Below are positions 48,560 to 49,707 of a DNA stretch of 49,707 nucleotides, in pieces. The stretch's first letter is position 1. Every line of letters begins with the position of its first letter. Source of the DNA: Mesorhizobium loti (GTDB taxonomy: Bacteria > Pseudomonadota > Alphaproteobacteria > Rhizobiales > Rhizobiaceae). The notes beneath the pieces are model-generated. The model was not told the origin of the DNA. It saw only the letters and a program-made list of their open reading frames with translations, and made no database searches. The position numbers were made by a program, and so were the translations under genes. The stretch lies in contig NZ_LPWA01000128.1 of NCBI RefSeq assembly GCF_001510895.1, positions 1 through 49,707 of the forward strand, read 5' to 3'.

Positions 48560-49605
48560 ATGGCACAGAAGAAAGGATACGAGGTCGATTCGTGGCTCGC
48601 GCGGCCTGACCCCGCCATGGCGATCGTCCTGCTTTACGGCCCCGATCGCGGCCTGGTCGCCGAACGCGCCAAGACCTTTGCCGTGAAGACCGGCCTGCCG
48701 CTCGACGACCCGTTCTCGGTGGTCAAGCTGGACGGCGCGGAAGTCGACCGCGACCAGGGCCGCCTGCTCGACGAGGCGCGCACCGTGCCGATGTTCTCCG
48801 ACCGGCGGCTGCTTTGGGTGCGCAATGCCAGCGGCCAGAAGGCGCTGGCCGACGACATCAAGGCGCTGACCGCCGAGCCCGCGCGCGATGCGATCATTCT
48901 CATTGAGGCCGGCGACCTGAAGAAAGGCACCGGCTTGAGAGCCATCGTCGAGGCCGCCGGCAACGCCATTGCCTTGCCCTGCTATGCCGACGAGGCCCGC
49001 GACCTCGATACGGTGATCGACGACGAGCTTCGCAAGGCCGGCATGTCGATGACGCTCGACGCCCGCCAGGCGCTGCGCCGCAATCTCGGCGGCGACCGGC
49101 TGGCCTCGCGCGGCGAGATCGAGAAGCTGGTGCTTTATGCGCACGGCAAGAAGGAGATCGATCTCGACGACGTCAACGCCTTGTCAGGCGACGTCTCCGG
49201 CGCCTCTTTCGACGACGCGGTCGACGCGGTGCTCGACGGCAAGGTCAGCGATTTCGACATTGCATTCACTCGCCACTGCCAGTCCGGCGGTCACCCTTTC
49301 CTGGTGCTGTCCTCGGCGATGCGGCAATTGCAGGCGATCCAGGTGATGCGCGGCCAGATGGAGGCCGGCGGCCGCAACGCCGCCTCGGCGGTGGCAGGCG
49401 CCCGCCCGCCGGTCTTCTTCTCGCGCCGCAAGCTGGTCGAAAAGACGCTCGAGCGCTGGAACAGCGAGGCTCTGGGGCGGGCGTGAACCGGCTGCAGACA
49501 GCGGTGCTGCAGACACGCAAGCGGCCGGATTTGTCGGAAGCGCTGGCAAGGCAGGCGCTGCTCGGGATTGCCGTGGAGAGCGCAAGATTGGGGCAGCGCG
49601 GCTGA
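48560..49605 (+). CDS. holA: DNA polymerase III delta subunit (HolA), frameshifted near the 3' end
   Basis: Clamp-loader delta subunit that opens the beta clamp during replication. The N-terminal domain (AIVLLYGPDRGLVAERAKTFA, degenerate P-loop) and middle segment (LGGDRLASRGEIEKLVLYAHG) are characteristic. As read the frame stops at 49486 (EALGRA, TGA). Adding one base near 49483 (GCGTG to GCGCTG) continues with LNRLQTAVLQTRKRPD and ALLGIAVESARLGQRG to a stop at 49605, giving the normal length of about 348 residues. Since holA is essential, the missing base is almost certainly a sequence error. It is divergent from bkd, with a family A repeat between. Confidence 0.9.
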
Positions 49606-49707
49606 TCTCCCCCCTCGAGGGGGAGATGTCGCCGAAGGCGACAGAGGGGGTCGGTTCTACTGGGCGCGGCGCGGCAGATGGAGGTTGGCGTCTGTGCGAG
49701 GGCGACG
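49606..49707. repeat. Family B repeat, cut by the window edge
   Basis: ATCTCCCCCCTCGAGGGGGAGAT then GTCGCCGAAGGCGAC and AGAGGGGGTCGG directly follow the repaired holA stop. It matches the left unit at 26.9 kb. The sequence to the edge (CGGCAGATGGAGGTTGGCG) also matches the region between the arms in that copy, so a facing arm is expected outside the window. Confidence 0.75.

Noticed and set aside
1..49707. Insertion sequences, transposases, integrases, phage genes or CRISPR arrays
   Set aside because: None were recognised on either strand; the only repeats are the palindromic families A and B and one 19-nt tandem duplication.

Overview
This high-GC window (mostly above 60% GC in genes) reads as chromosomal DNA of a rhizobial alphaproteobacterium, most likely Mesorhizobium or a close relative in the Hyphomicrobiales. 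The support is an imuA-imuB-dnaE2 cassette with an alphaproteobacterial LexA box (GTTC-N7-GTTC), a DUF1344 protein, sugar ABC operons of rhizobial type, a Lrp/arginase/ornithine cyclodeaminase locus and palindromic intergenic repeats. The genus is an inference from overall protein style.

Layout. 0.1-7.5 kb: a minus-strand CUT1 sugar ABC operon (binding protein, two permeases, ATPase) ending in a Gfo/Idh-aldo/keto reductase fusion, with a divergent AraC regulator. 7.6-17.1 kb: an envelope module, all on the minus strand. It holds a DUF1344 protein, an FtsX-type ABC exporter with two different ATPases and a predicted exported PsbP/DcrB-like protein, a CopR-like two-component system, a YkvA protein, an exported tyrosine phosphatase, a COG4705 membrane protein and a small periplasmic protein. 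Three promoter regions of this module share one 16-bp box. 17.2-22.0 kb: an isoprenylcysteine-methyltransferase-like protein, a two-gene membrane operon, an aldehyde dehydrogenase and a luciferase-like monooxygenase. 22.1-26.9 kb: a CUT2 ribose-type ABC operon with its LacI regulator, headed by a promoter and a perfect 26-bp operator. 27.0-29.6 kb: arginase and ornithine cyclodeaminase, divergent from a Lrp-family regulator. 29.8-33.2 kb: an eroded zone with a broken adenylate cyclase, a LysR remnant, a small secreted protein and tRNA-Gly(GCC). 33.4-36.2 kb: a housekeeping run (ProX deacylase, thioredoxin-TPR, LON-domain protein, Trm112-like). 36.3-42.1 kb: the SOS mutagenesis cassette. 42.3-48.1 kb: a minimal metallopeptidase and the branched-chain 2-oxoacid dehydrogenase operon (E1 alpha, E1 beta, E2, E3). 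48.6 kb to the end: holA.

How parts work together. The two sugar operons each pair uptake with a local regulator. The two-component system probably controls its own operon, the exporter operon and DUF1344 through the shared box. Arginase and ornithine cyclodeaminase convert arginine through ornithine to proline under the Lrp-type regulator. The four bkd genes make a complete complex for degrading branched-chain amino acids.

Caution on sequence quality. At least eight otherwise well-conserved reading frames, including essential holA, are broken by indels, nearly all curable by adding one base. This looks more like sequencing or assembly error than gene decay. Those genes are given at their repaired extents, with the approximate position of each break.
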